NCBI RefSeq assembly: GCF_042477335.2
Contig: NC_091262.1
Location: 40,893,001 to 40,957,000, forward strand
Direction of reading: 5' to 3'
Source: Ovis canadensis
Lineage: Eukaryota; Chordata; Mammalia; Artiodactyla; Bovidae
Length of the DNA: 64,000 nucleotides
Within the stretch, counting starts at the first letter, position 1. Every line of letters begins with the position of its first letter. The notes under the pieces are model-generated. The model saw only the letters and a program-made list of their open reading frames with translations, did no database searches and was not told the origin of the DNA. Below are positions 44,566 to 56,743 of the stretch, piece by piece. The position numbers were made by a program, and so were the translations under genes.

Positions 44566-46415
44566 ACACTGAGGACAAGCACAAAACTGCAAATTGACTA
44601 GACTTCAACATGGCATTGGCGTGAGATTAAAGAAAAAAAAAAGAAAAGTAATGCCTAGTTTATTCCCTCCCACCTGCTGGACTCAGGATGCTATTTCATC
44701 CTGGGAACGTGATTAGGCTTGCATTCCAGGGCTGGGCTAGTGTGGGGTCCAGACAGCCAGGCAGGATGCTCTTCATTGAGATCTGTTTCAATCCTGTACT
44801 GTCTCTGGTTTTCTCTGGCTGAGACCAGAATCCCTAGTGCAACCCAGTGATGGTGGCCTGACCCTCTGGTTTTGAGGGCAAGAGTAAAGTCACCAAGTAT
44901 CCAGGGCCCTGGTGCTGGGTCCCCAGTTGAAGCCTCCTTCCTGAGAGTGCAGCCTCCTAGGCACCTCAGCAGGGAGTGGTGCCCCAGGTAGGCATGAGCC
45001 TGGAAGGGAGGGGTGAAGCTTTAGGGGGGAGAAGCAGTGAGACCGAAGGCCTTGGGGGTCTGCTCAATCACATTCCACTCAAATTTATGGCCCAGGAAGT
45101 TGACCTTCCTTAAGGCTCTGGTTGCAGGTGGAACCAGAGCTGGGCATGACGAAGTGCTGCCACCATTTTGACATTTCCTGTAACTACAACTTGCCCACCG
45201 GTGTTTGCTGGCACCTGTTGTGGCTGTTAATGACCGCTGCCCCCTGGAAAGGTCCTGGGGAGGGTGTTGCAGAAATCAATCCTGAACATAATGGGCTTTC
45301 AAGAAGCAGCTTGCAACAGGTAAAATGTCCTCACACCTTTTAGGAAAAGGAAAAAAAGACCCAAATGGCCACAGGACAAGCTGCTCCACATCCCTAAATA
45401 TTATAGGAGGAATGCCGACCAAAACGACAACAAGAAATCAAGTCCCACCTGTCAGAATGGCCATCCTCACAAGTCGACAAATAATAAATGTGGGAGAGAG
45501 CTGGGAAAAGAGGGAACCTCCCTGCATGGCCAGTGGGAATGGACATTAGCAACAATCACTAGAAAGGACAGCTTCCCCATGCCAGGAAAAAAAAAAAAAA
45601 AAACACTTTCCAGAAAACTAAGCCTAGGGTATTGATTTCCCACACCTGAACCTAAATCCTGAGAAAATCGTCATTCAAAAAGACACACGCACCCCAGTGT
45701 TCACCACAATGCTACTTCGAATAGCCAAGACACAGACTCAATAAAACATCACCGACAGATTAAATCTTAAAAAAATGTGGTACATATATACAATAGGCTG
45801 TTACTCAGATATAAAAATTGCCACTGAAATTATGAAATTAAGCCACTGGTCACCACAAGGATGGACCTTGGAGGGTCATACAGTAAGTGGATTCAGCAGC
45901 AGAGGAAGAAAATAGCAAATGATGTCCCTTCTAGGCAAAGTAAAAGAAAACAGAGAGATATATAGTGGAGGTAATTTACAACACAAAAGGAGACTCAGAG
46001 ATTCATACACAAACAAAGAATTACAGGGGGAAAAAATGGAAAGGGCCAGGGATGAATTGGGAGGTCGGTACTGACATATACACAGAAATCTGTATCTATG
46101 TTAGCTAATCCACAAGGATTATCTCCTTTTTTACTTTCTTTCTTCCATGCTCATTTACAGAGAAATATTTATCTCTAACATATACATAGGAATCTGTGGC
46201 TGTAATAGACAATCCACAAGGACTATCACCTTCTTTGGTTCTTTGCACATGTACAAAAAAATCTGTATTTCTAATAAGGAGTCCACAGGGACCTGATATT
46301 CAGCACAGAGAAGTTTATGAACCTTGTTTAATAAAGTGTATGGCAAAAAACTTTTTTTTAAAGTACAAATATGCTGTATGTATCTGTCATAAGTGAATCA
46401 GTCTGTCGTTCACTG
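44566..46415 (+). repeat. Composite repeat unit 1 (right array)
   Basis: Full plus-strand unit, about 1.85 kb: unit head (GACAAGCACAAAACTGCAAA), body (CCTTCCTGAGAGTGCAGCC near 44,935; GACATTTCCTGTAACTACAA near 45,170), L1 ORF2 3' section (45,330-46,050), minisatellite (46,075-46,290). The ORF 45,122-45,343 reads GMTKCCHHFDISCNYN; related words appear in sister units but in different or broken frames. Confidence 0.75.
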
Positions 46416-48460
46416 AAGACAAGCACAAAACTGTGAATCGACTACACTTCAACATAGCAGTGGCATGAGACAAAAGAAAAGAAATAGAATGTTAGTTTAT
46501 ACCCTCCGACCTCTGCGACTTGTGCTGCTATTCCATCCCTGGACTCTGAGTAGACTAGAGTCCCAGGGGCTGGACTGTGGTGGAGTTGAAACAGCCAGGC
46601 AGGGTGCCCTCCATAGAGACTCCTCTTAAACCTGCACTGTCTGCTTTCTCTGGCTGGGAAGAGAATCCCTAGTGCACCCCAACGATGGTGGCCTGACCCT
46701 CTGGCCTCAAGGATCAGAATAAAGTAACCAAGTATCCAGGGATCTGGCGCTGGGGTCCCCAGCCAAAGCCTCCTTCCTGAGGGTGCAGCTTCCTAGGCAC
46801 CTCAGCAGGGAGCGGTGCCCCAGGTAGACATGAGTCTGAAGGGGAGGGGTAAAGCTTTAGGGGGAAGAAGTAGTGAGACTCAAGCGCTTGGCACATTCCA
46901 CTCTAATCCACAGTCCAGGAAGTCGACTTTCCCTAAGGCTCTGGGTGCAGGTGGAACCAGAGTTGGGCATGAAGAAGTGCTGCTACTTAGTGGACATTTC
47001 CTGGAACTACACTTGCCCACCAGTGCTTACTGGCACCTCTGATTCAAAAGGCCTGTAAGGCAGGTAATGACAGCTGCCCTCAGAAAAGGTCCTGCATCAG
47101 GTATTGCAGAAATGAACACCAAACACACCTAAATTTCAAAAGGTCAATTTTCCTCACACCCTTTAAGGAAAGAAAAAAGGAAAAGAGGAAAAAAGAACCC
47201 AAACAGCCACAGGACAAGATGCTCAGCATCCCAAATTATTACAGGAGTGATGATGATCAAAACGACAACGAGAAATCAAATCCCATTTGACAGAATGGCT
47301 ATCCTAACAGTCTGCAAACATTACATGGAGAAGAGAGCCAGGAGATGACGGAAACCCCCTTCATGTTCCCTGGGAACAAGCATTGGCAACAGCCTCTTGA
47401 TGGAACAGCCTGCACAGGCCAGAACAAAAAGGTCAAGAGAACTAAACCTAAGATTCTAATACCCACACCTGGGCCTACATTACAAAAAACCGTCATTCAA
47501 AATGACCCAACCTTCAATGCAGTGGTACCTCCAACTTCCAAGAAACAGACTCAAGAAAAGTTCCACTGACAGATTAAATCTTAAGGAAATGTTGTACATA
47601 TATACAAGGGGCTATTACTCAGACTTCAAATATCGCCACTGAAATTATGAAGTGATACTAGTGGTCCCCACAAGGATGTACTTTGGAGGAAAATACACTA
47701 AGTGAAGTCAGCCACAGAAGAAGAAAATAGCAGGTGATGTCCTGGAGGGCAAAACCGAAAAAAAAAAAGATACAGAGGAAATAATTTACAGCATAAAAAG
47801 AGATTTTGAGATTCAAACGCAAAGATTTTTTTTTTTAAAAGAGAGAGAGAAAGTCCCAGGGATGAATTAGGAGGTTGTTACTACCCTATACACTGAAATC
47901 TGTATCTGTAATAGATTATACAGGATTATATCCTTCCCTCATTCTCCTTCCACATATGCACTGAAATGTCTATCTCTAACATTGTTCTTGTTGTTTGGTC
48001 TCTAAGTCATGTCAGAAAAATTGCAAACACCGTGGACAGCAGCCCACCAGGCTCCTCTGCCCATGGCATTTCCTGGGCAAGGATACTAGAGTAGGATGCC
48101 ATTTCTTCCTCCAGGATCTCTAATACACTCCCAGAAATATGTATCAGTATTAACCAAGCAACAGGGATTATTTGCCACCTTCCCTCCTTCCTTCCTTCCA
48201 TGCATGTATCCAGAGAAATATTTATCTCTAACATATACAAAGAAATCTGTAGCTGTAATAGAACACCCACAAGGACTATCTCCTTCCTTCATTTCTTGCA
48301 CACATAGAAGAAAACTGTACCTCTAATAAATGTTCCACAGGGACCTGATGCTCAGCACAGAGAACTTTACTCCACCTTGTTCAATAAACTGTATGGCAAA
48401 ATAATCAATAAAAAAGCACTAAAGCCCATATGCATTTGTTGCAGCTGAATCAGTCAGTGG
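46416..48460 (+). repeat. Composite repeat unit 2 (right array)
   Basis: Same order as unit 1: head 46,416, body (CAGCTTCCTAGGCACCTCAG near 46,786), L1 section 47,160-47,850, minisatellite 47,880-48,300. It is lengthened by a SINE insertion at 47,990-48,118. The ORF 46,815-47,042 is a body reading. Confidence 0.75.
47990..48118 (-). mobile_element. Bov-A SINE fragment, minus strand, in unit 2
   Basis: Antisense SINE interior: GTCTCTAAGTCATGTCAGAA, GCCCACCAGGCTCCTCTGCC, GGATGCCATTTCTTCCTCC. It lies within the minisatellite section. Confidence 0.82.
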
Positions 48461-49887
48461 ACAATGACAAAACTGCAGACAGACTAGAATTCAACATAGC
48501 ACTGGCGTGAAATAAAGGAAAGAAAAGTAATGTTTAGTTTATTCCTTCCAACCTCCTTGGCTTAGGATGCTATCTGAATCTTGGTAGCTGAGTAGGTTTA
48601 AGCCAGGGCTGGATGGGGGTGGTGTCGAGACAGCGGAGCAGGGTGCCTTTCATAGATAGCCCTCTTCAACCTGTACTATCTGGGTTGCCCTAACTGGGGC
48701 CAGAATCTCTAGTGAACTGAAATCCTAATGGCCCTACCCTCTGACTTGGAGGAATACAGAAAATTGCCCAGACCCCTGGTCTCCTGGTGCTGGGGTCCCC
48801 AGCTCAAGACTCCTTCCTGAGAGTGCAGCCTCCTTGGTACCTCAGCAGGGAGCAGTGCCCCAGGTAGGCATGAAGCTAAAGGGGAGGATGAAGCTTCAGT
48901 GCGGAAGAAATGGTGAGATTCAATCCTTGGGTGTTTTCTCAGGCACCTTCCACTCTAATTCACAGTCCAGTAAGTCGACATTCCCTAAGGCTCTGGTTGC
49001 AGATGGAACCAGAGTTGGGTATGAAGAAGTGCTGCCACCTTGTGGACATTTCTTGGAACTACACTGGTCAACCAGTGCTTACTGGCACCTCCAATTCACA
49101 AGGGGGGCAGTTAATGACAGCTGCTCTCAGGAAAGGTCATGTGGTGGGTATTGCAGAAATCAATTCCAAACAAAACCAACTTTCAAGAAGCCAACTGTAA
49201 CAGGTAAAATTTCCTCACGCCCCTTAAGGAAAAAATAAGACCCAATCAGTCCAAGGACAAGATACTCCACCTCCCTACTTATTACAGGAGGAATGCCAAT
49301 CAAAACAGCAAGAAATCAATCCCCATCTGACTGAATGGCCATCCTGACTATTAGCAGACACTAAATATTAGAGAGACCCTGGAGATGAGCGAACCTTCCT
49401 TCATATTCTGTGGGAATGGACCTTGACAACAGCCCCTAGAAAGGACAGCCTCCACAGACCAGAAAGTAAATTTCAATAGAGGTAAGCCTAGAATTTTAAT
49501 ACCCACACCTGGGCCTATATTACGAAAAACAGTCATTCAAAATAACACATGCACCCCAACGTTCACCACAGACCCGAGAAAATGCCCCTCACCAGACTAA
49601 ATCTTAAAGAAATGTGGTACATATATACAACGGGCTTTAATCAGACATGAGAAGCTGCCACTGACATTATGAGAGTCTGCCAATAGTCCCCACGAGGATG
49701 GACTCTGGAGGACCATACGCTAAGTGAAGTCAGCAACAGAGGGAGACACCAGCAGAAGATGTTCCCTGTAGGCAAGATTTAAAAAAGAAATAAGGGGAAG
49801 TAATTTACAACATGAAGACAGCCTGAGAATTGAAGCACAAAGAATTCCAAAGGGAAAAAAATGAAAAAGCCAATGAATGAGGAGCTC

Positions 49888-50012
49888 AGGAAGGGAATGG
49901 CAACCCACTCCAGTATTCTTGCCTGGAGAATTCCATGGGCAGCAAGTGGTGGGCTACAGTCCATGGGGTTGCGAAGAATCGGACAGAATGAGCGACTAAC
50001 ACATAACACTAA
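49888..50012 (+). mobile_element. Bov-A SINE 3' part in unit 3
   Basis: GGCAACCCACTCCAGTATTC through GAATCGGACAGAATGAGCGA; truncated at its 5' end. Confidence 0.85.
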
Positions 50013-50191
50013 CATATACCCAAAAAGCTGTCTGTATCTGTAATAGATAGTCCGCAGGATTATCTCCTTTCTTCATTCTTCCACATTTACACAGAAATCT
50101 GTATGTCTAACAGATACTGCACAGAGAACTTTGTTTGAAATCCTGCAATAACCTCTAGGGCAAAACAACCCAAAGAAAGAACAGTATGTTA

Positions 50192-50340
50192 ATACATGCT
50201 AAGTCGCTTCAGTCATGTCTGACTCTCTGCAACCCCATGGACTGTAGCCCACCAGGTTCCTCTGTCCAGGGGATACTCCAGGCAAGAATACTGAAGTGGG
50301 TTGCCATTGCTTCCTCTCAGGGATCTTCCTGGAGGATGTT
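50192..50340 (-). mobile_element. Bov-A SINE, minus strand, in unit 3
   Basis: Antisense SINE: GCTAAGTCGCTTCAGTCATG, GGCAAGAATACTGAAGTGGG, ending at CAGGGATCTTCCTGG. Flanked by GTTAATA(C/T)AT-like words on both sides (near 50,188 and 50,338), a possible target duplication. Confidence 0.85.
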
Positions 50341-50385
50341 AATATATGTCATTTTGAACCAGGTGGCTGTATACTGATGACAAGA

Positions 50386-52440
50386 ACCAAATGGCAGACC
50401 AGCCATATTCCCGTATAGCATCACCATTAGATTAAAGAAAATCAAAGCCTAGTTAATTAACTCCCACCTCCCTGACTTGGGCTTCTATCCCATCCCTGGA
50501 GTCTGAGCAGCCTTGGATCCTATGACTGACCTGGAGTGGGACTGAACAGCTGGGCACAGTATCCTTAATTGAGTCCCCTCTTCAACCCATACTGTCTGGT
50601 TTGCTCTGGCTGCAACCAGACATCCTAGCTCAACCAAGGGATGGTTGCCCAACCCTCTGGCCTTGAGCTTTGAAAAGTAACTTAGTCCCCAAATCAGTCC
50701 TCTTTCCTGAGAGTGCAGCCTCCTAGGCACCTCAGCAGGGTTCTGTGGGCAAGGCAGGGATGAGTTGAGAGGTGAAGAGTGAAGCTTTGGGGGAAGAAGT
50801 AGTGGAACACAAGCCCTTGGGTGTTTACTCAGGCACCTTCCACTCTAAGTCTCAGCCCAGGAGGCTGACATTCACTAAGGCATTCACTAAGCAGACATTC
50901 AAGAAACCAGAGCTGAGCATGAAGCTACAAGTCAACCAGCAGTGCTTACTCACACCTCCAGTTCACAAGGTCTGTGGGGCTGTTAATGAAAGCTGCCCTC
51001 AGGAAAGGATCTGGGGCTGGCACTGCAGAAGTAAATTCCAAACACAAGCAGTTTTCAAGAAGCCAGTTGCAACAGGTAAATTTTCCTGACATCCTTTAAA
51101 GAAAAGAATAAAAGAAAAACAAAAACTCCCACCCTGCAACAGGATAAGATGCTCAACACCCCTAATCTTTACAGGAGGATGCGAATCAAAATGACAAATC
51201 AAATCCCACCACTCAGAATGGCCATTCTCATGTCACAAAAAATAATGCTGGAGTGAGTCAGGAGGAGAGAGAACCCCCTGCACAGTACATGGGAATGGAG
51301 ATCGGCAACAGCCACTAGAAAGGACAGCCTCCCCATGCCAGGAGAAAAAAAAAAAAAAACCTTTCTAGACAACTTAGCCTAGGATCTGGCGTTCCCACAC
51401 GTGGGCCCGAGAAAAACCATCATTCCAAAACACACATACACCCCAATGTTCACTGCAGCACTACATACAGTAGCCAAAACACAGGCCCAGGAAAATGTCT
51501 ACTGACACAGTAAAGCTTAAAGAAGATGTGGTACACATACACAATGGACCATTACTCAGCCTTGAAAAACCGCCACTGAAATTATGGAATTATTCCACTG
51601 GTCACAAGGATGGACCTTGGAGGATCGTACACTAAATAAAGTCAGGCAGACAGAGTAAGAAAATAGCATATGCTGTGAATTCCAGGCAAAATTAAAAGAA
51701 GAAACAGAAGAACACAAAAAGAGAATCTGAGAACTCAAACACAGAGGGTTCCAAAAGAGTTGAAAAAGCAAGGATGAATTAGAAGGATGGGACTAACATA
51801 TACACAGAAATCAGTGTCTAAAATAGATAATCCAAAAGGATTCCCTCTTCTCTTCTTTCCTTGCCCCTTCCTCCCACAAATGGGTTTCCCTTGTGGTTTA
51901 AACAGTAAACAGTAAATCTGCCTGCAATACAGGGGACCTGGGTTCAATCCCTGGATCAGGAAGATCCCCGGAGGAGGAAATGGCTACTCACTCCAGTATT
52001 CTTGCCTGGAGAATTCCATGGGCAGAGGAGCCTTGCCGAGCTATAGTCCATGGGGTGGCAGAGAGTCAGACATGACTGAGCAAATAATACTTTCACCTTT
52101 AAAAAAAAAAAAAACTTTCCTCCCACAAATACAGAAATCTTGGAATCTCTGAAGAATATACAGAAATCTACATCACTAACATATACATAGAAATCTATAT
52201 CTGTAATAGATAATCTCCAAGGATTATCTCCTTCTTGGCTTCATTCCTACACATATAAAAAAAATCTGTATGTCTAACATATATACCAAAATCTGTATCT
52301 CTAATAGATACTTCACAAAGACCTGATGTTCAGCATGGTGAACTTTGCTAGACCTTCAGCAATTACTCTGTGGTGAAAGAATCCAAAGAAAGGGATATGC
52401 TGTATGTGCGTGCCATACTAAATCAGGCAGCAGTAATCTA
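50386..52440 (+). repeat. Composite repeat unit 4 (right array)
   Basis: Head, body 50,700-51,080 with a short internal deletion-rearrangement near 50,880-50,930 (CATTCACTAAG repeated), L1 section 51,100-51,780, minisatellite 51,795-52,330 split by a SINE. The deletion removes the GACATTTCC landmark seen in the other units. Confidence 0.72.
51885..52120 (+). mobile_element. Bov-A2 SINE with target duplication in unit 4
   Basis: Full SINE (GGGTTTCCCTTGTGGTTTAA ... GTCAGACATGACTGAGCAAA) with a poly(A) run near 52,100. It is flanked by direct repeats CCTCCCACAAAT, just before 51,881 and at about 52,120-52,131. Confidence 0.92.
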
Positions 52441-54290
52441 ATGACAAGCAAAAAACTTCAAGTCAACTATACTCCAATATAGCCCTGGCATGAGATTAAA
52501 GAAAAGAAAAGAAAAAATTCAACGACTAGTTTACTCCCTCTGACATCCCTGACTTAGGCCGCTCCCCTATTCCTGGAGCCTGAGCAGGCTTGGGTTCAAT
52601 GACTGGCCTGGAATCAGGTTGAGAGAGCTGGGCAGGATGTCTTTCATTGAGCCCCCTCTTAAACCTGTACTGTCTGGTTTACTCTGGGTGGGACCAGAGT
52701 CCCAAATGCACCCAGAGGATGGTGGGTAGACCCTCTAGCCTCAAACCTTGGAAAAGTAACCTAGCCTTCAGGTATCGTGGTACTGGTATCCCCAGTTCAA
52801 GCCTCCTTCTTGAGAGTGCAGCCTCCTAGGTAGCTCAACAGGGAGCAGTGCCCCAGGATGGCAAGGAGTCTGGAGGGGATGAGTGGAGATTTAGGGGTCA
52901 TAAGTAGTAAGATACAAGCCCTCTGGTGTTTGTTCAGACACATTCCACTCTAATTCACAGCCCAGGAAGCCATCTTTCCCTAGGCTCTGGTTGCAGATGG
53001 AACCAGAGTTGGGCATGGAGAAGTGCTGCCACCTTGTGGACATTTGCAAGAACTACAACTTGCCCACCAGTGCTTTCTGGCACCTCCAATTCAAAAGGCC
53101 TGTGGGGCTGTAAATGACAGCTGCCCTCAGGAAATGTCCTGCGGCAGGTATTGCAGAAATAAATTCCAAACACAACCGATTTTCAAGAAGCCAATGTCAA
53201 AGGTCAATTTTCCTCACATCCTGTAAAGAAAGAAAAACAGAACCCAAACGGTCACAGGGAAAGATGCTCAGCATCCCTAATTATTACAGGAGAAATATCA
53301 ATCAAAATGACAACAAGAAATCAAATCCAACCTATCAGAATGGCCATTCTCACAAGTCTGCAAACAATAAATGCGGGAGAGAGCTGGGTAGTGATGGAAC
53401 CTACTGATACGGTCAGTGGGAATGGAGCTTGCCAAAGCCCTAGAAAGTACAGCCTCTACATGCTAGAAAAAAAATCTTCCAAAAAACTAAGCCTAGAATC
53501 TCACATACCCCCAACTGGGCCTATATTCAAGAAAACCATCATTCAAAAAGACATGTGCACCCCAGCATTCACTGCAGCACTAGTTACAGGAGCTAAGACA
53601 CAGATCAAGATGTCTTTGGACACACTGAAGGTTAAAGAAGATGTAGTACATATATACCATGGACTATCATTCAGCCATGGAAAAAAGCTACTAAAATTAT
53701 GAAAGTATGCCACTAAAAGTCACAAGGATGGAACTTGGCGTATTACAGACTAAGTGAAGTCAGCCAGGCAGAGAAAGAAAATAGCACATGATGTCCCTTG
53801 TAGACAAAATTTAAAAATAGATACAAAGGAGCAAATTTACAACACAAAAAGTGACTCTGAGAATTCAAACACAAACAGAAGTTTTTAAGAAAAAGTGAAA
53901 GAATAGGATGAATTGTGACATCAGAGCCAACAGAGACACAGAAATCTGGATCTGTAATAGATAATTCAGAAGGATTATCTTTCTTTCTTTTCTTCCTTCT
54001 ATCAAATATACACAGAAATTTGTATCTCTAAATGTACAGAGAAATCTCTATCTATAATAGATAATCCAAGATCATTATCTCCTTCCTTCCTTCCAGATAT
54101 GCACTGAAATCTGTATCTCTAACGTACTCACAGAAATCTGTATTTGTATTAGGTAATCCACAAGGATTATCTCTTGCCTCCCTTCCTTTCTTCCAGCACA
54201 AGTACACAGAAATACTTATTTCTAACATATACATAGAAGTTCGTTGCTGTAACAAATAATCCACAAGGACTAAGCCTTAAGTAAACAATG
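52441..54290 (+). repeat. Composite repeat unit 5 (right array)
   Basis: Free of inserted SINEs and therefore a good reference unit: head 52,441, body 52,800-53,170 (GCTGCCACCTTGTGGACATT near 53,024), L1 3' section 53,220-53,900, minisatellite 53,935-54,270. It ends at about 54,290 where BovB begins. Confidence 0.78.
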
Positions 54291-55396
54291 ATTAATAAAT
54301 AGAGGAAAACAATAGAATAGGAAAAACTAGAGATCTCTGCAAGAAAATCAGAGATACCAAGGGAACATTTCATGCAAAGATGGGCTCAATAAAGGACAGA
54401 AATGGTATAGACCTGACAGAGGCAGAAGGTATAAAGAAGAGGTGGTAAGAATACACAGAAAAACTACACAAAGATGGTCTTAATAACCATGATGGTGTGA
54501 TCACTCACCTAGAGCCAGACATCCTGGACTGCAAAGTCAAGTGGGCTTTAGGAAGCATCACTACGAACAAAGCTAGTGGAGGTGATGGAATTCCAGCTGA
54601 GCTATTTCAAATCCTAAAAAATAATGTTGTGAAAGTGCTGCACACAATATGCTAGCAAATTTGGAAAACTCAGCAGTTGCCATAGGACTGGAAAAGGTCA
54701 GGTTTCTTTCCAATCCCAAAGAAGGGCAATGCCAAAAATGTTCAAACTACCACACAATTGCACTCATCTCACACGCTAGCAAGGTAAGGTCCAAATCCTT
54801 CAAGCTAGGCTTCAATGAACCAAGAACTTTCAGATGTACTAGCTGGATTGAGAAAAGGCAGAGGAACCAGAGATCAAATTGTTAACATCTGTTGAATCAT
54901 AGGAAAAGAAAGAGAATTCCAGAAAACCATCTACTTCTGCTTTATTGACTATGCTAAAGCCTTTGACTGTGTGGATCACAAGAAACTGTGGAAAATTCTT
55001 AAAGAGATGGGAATACCAGACCAACTTACTTGCCTCCTGAGAAACCTGAATGCAGGGCAAGAAGCAACAGTTAGAACCAGACATGAAACAATAGACTGGT
55101 TCCAAACTGGGAAAGGAGTATGTCAGGCTGTATATTGTCACTGCGCTTCAGTTCAGTTCAATTCAGTCGCTCGGTCATGTCCTGCTCTTTGCGATCCCAT
55201 GGACTGCAGCACACCAGGCTTCCCTGTCCATCACCAACTCCCAGAGCTTACTCAAACTCATGTCCATTGAGTCAGTGATGCCATCCAACCATCTCATCCT
55301 CTGTCGTCCCCTTTTCCTCCTGCCTTCAATCTTTCACAGCATCAGGGTGTGAAATACCAGGCTGGATAAAGCACAAGGTGAAATAAAGATTTCTGG
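54290..55396 (+). mobile_element. BovB fragment, plus strand, split by a reverse BovB end
   Basis: Plus BovB from the endonuclease-RT linker (ATTTCATGCAAAGATGGGCTC) through RT (54,971-55,145: LWKILKEMGIPDQLTCLLRN). It resumes briefly at 55,347-55,396 (CCAGGCTGGATAAAGCAC). Several stops; frames 54,649-54,885 and 54,971-55,270 are separated. Confidence 0.88.
55146..55346 (-). mobile_element. BovB 3'-end fragment, minus strand, nested
   Basis: Antisense BovB terminus (CAGTTCAGTTCAATTCAGTC ... CACAGCATCAGGGTG). It is inserted in the plus BovB, which continues on both sides. Confidence 0.88.
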
Positions 55397-56286
55397 GACA
55401 AAAACAGAAATATAGACCAATGAAACAAGATAGAGAGCACAGGGATAAACCCACTCATCTATGGGTACCTTGTTTTTTATAAAGGAGCCAAGAATACACA
55501 ATGGGGCAAAGACAGCATCTTCAATAAGTGGTGCTGGGAAAACTGGACAGTTACATGCAAAAGAATGGAATTATTTCACTTCATAATGCCATACACAAAG
55601 ATAAACTCAAAATGGATTAAAGACCTAAATATAAGACCAGAAACTATAAAACTCTTAAAGGAAAACATAGGCAGAACACTCAGTGACATAAATCAAAGCA
55701 AGATCTTCTATGGCCTACCTCCTAGAGTAATGGAAATAAAAACAAGAATAAACAAGTGGGACCTCGTTAAATTTAAAAGCTTTTGCATAAATAACAGAAA
55801 CTACAAACAAGATGAAAAGACAACTCTCAGAATGGGAGAAAATAATAGCAAATAAAACAACTGACAAAGGATTAATTTCTAAAATATACAAGCAGCTTAT
55901 ATAACTCAATACCAGAAAAACAAACAACTCAATCAAAAAGTGGGAAAAAGACATTTCTCCAAAGAAGACATACAGATGGCTAACACACACATGAAAAGAT
56001 GCTCAATATCACTCATTATTAGAGAAATGCAAATCAAAACTATGATGAGATACCACTTCACACTAGTCAGAATGGCCATCATCAAGAAGTCTACAAACAA
56101 TAAATGCTGGAGAGGGTGTGGAGAAAAGGGAACACTCTTGCACTGCTGGTGGCAATGTAAATTGATACAGCCACTATGGAAGACAGTATGGAGACTTCTT
56201 AAAAAGCTAGGAATATGACTACCATATGACCAGCATATGATATGACTAGCTACCATATGACTAGCAATCCCACAGGGTATATAGAC
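55397..56286 (+). mobile_element. L1 ORF2 3' fragment, target of the provirus
   Basis: L1 ORF2 C-terminal coding DNA (frame 55,565-55,855: KINSKWIKDLNIRPETIKLL, MEIKTRINKWDLVKFKSFCI; frame 55,940-56,218: [22 protein letters not shown]). It is cut at 56,286 by the 5' LTR. The six bases 56,281-56,286 (ATAGAC) would be the expected target duplication, but the 3' flank is outside the window. Confidence 0.9.
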
Positions 56287-56712
56287 TGTAGGGAACAAGG
56301 TATAAGGAAGGTTGAGAAGTGCTTGCAAACGAGACTCTCAACCAGGGCTGAATATTCTTGCAAACGAGATGTTCAGCTAAGAATCCTCTGTTTGTTCCCG
56401 TGGGAAAAGAACATTTCTTGCACACAAGGATGTTTCTCTGATTCCTCAAAAGGAACAGACCCAGGGACAGAATGGATTCTAAGTTGATAAGGAAGTTCCC
56501 CAAAACAAAGTCTTAGCTGCAGTAAATAAGTCAAGGTAAAGCTTATCTCGCCCTGTGCCTGCGCACTGTATAGTCTCTGAATCAGTGCTTGGCAACTTGC
56601 CCTGTAGGTTGTTGTGCAAGGGATATAAAATAAAGCAGCTGTAAGAAGCAAGTGTTAAAATACAAAGATTCAAACCACTCTGCTGTGTTGGTGTTTCATT
56701 CCGTCGCCAGCA
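56287..56712 (+). repeat. 5' LTR of the provirus
   Basis: A 426-bp LTR running from TGTAGGGAAC to CGCCAGCA. TATAAAA at 56,624-56,630 overlaps AATAAA at 56,629-56,634. Its first 123 bp match the visible 3' LTR except at one position (T in the 5' copy near 56,353, C in the 3' copy). Confidence 0.92.
56624..56634 (+). promoter_or_regulatory. Overlapping TATA box and poly(A) signal in the 5' LTR
   Basis: TATAAAATAAA combines TATAAAA and AATAAA in 11 bases. One element may serve initiation and polyadenylation, placing R immediately downstream. Confidence 0.7.
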
Positions 56713-56714
56713 TC

Positions 56715-56732
56715 TGGCGCCCAGCCCGGGGC
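56715..56732 (+). other. Primer binding site, tRNA-Lys type
   Basis: TGGCGCCCAGCCCGGGGC begins two bases after the LTR end. It keeps the TGGCGCCC start shared by Lys-primed retroviruses, and its later part is closer to the tRNA-Lys1,2 site than to Lys3. A few mismatches in the middle leave the exact tRNA uncertain. Confidence 0.8.
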
Positions 56733-56743
56733 ACGACGGAACC

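Larger units (their letters stand above)
48461..50385 (+). repeat. Composite repeat unit 3 (right array)
   Basis: Head at 48,461, body 48,780-49,210 (GCTGCCACCTTGTGGACATT near 49,031), L1 section 49,230-49,860. The minisatellite (50,015-50,120) is flanked by two SINE insertions. ORFs 48,834-49,238 (134 codons) and 48,910-49,200 overlap in two frames of the body and are not conserved across units. Confidence 0.75.

Noticed and set aside
45122..49238. Recurring peptide words such as MKKCCHLVDISWNY in composite units, possibly a small conserved protein
   Set aside because: They follow from DNA similarity between units; frames, starts and stops differ from unit to unit and unit 5 reads the stretch in another frame.
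40430..54290. Regularly spaced repeats as a CRISPR-like array
   Set aside because: Units are about 2 kb and in a vertebrate genome; the short minisatellite has no unique spacers.
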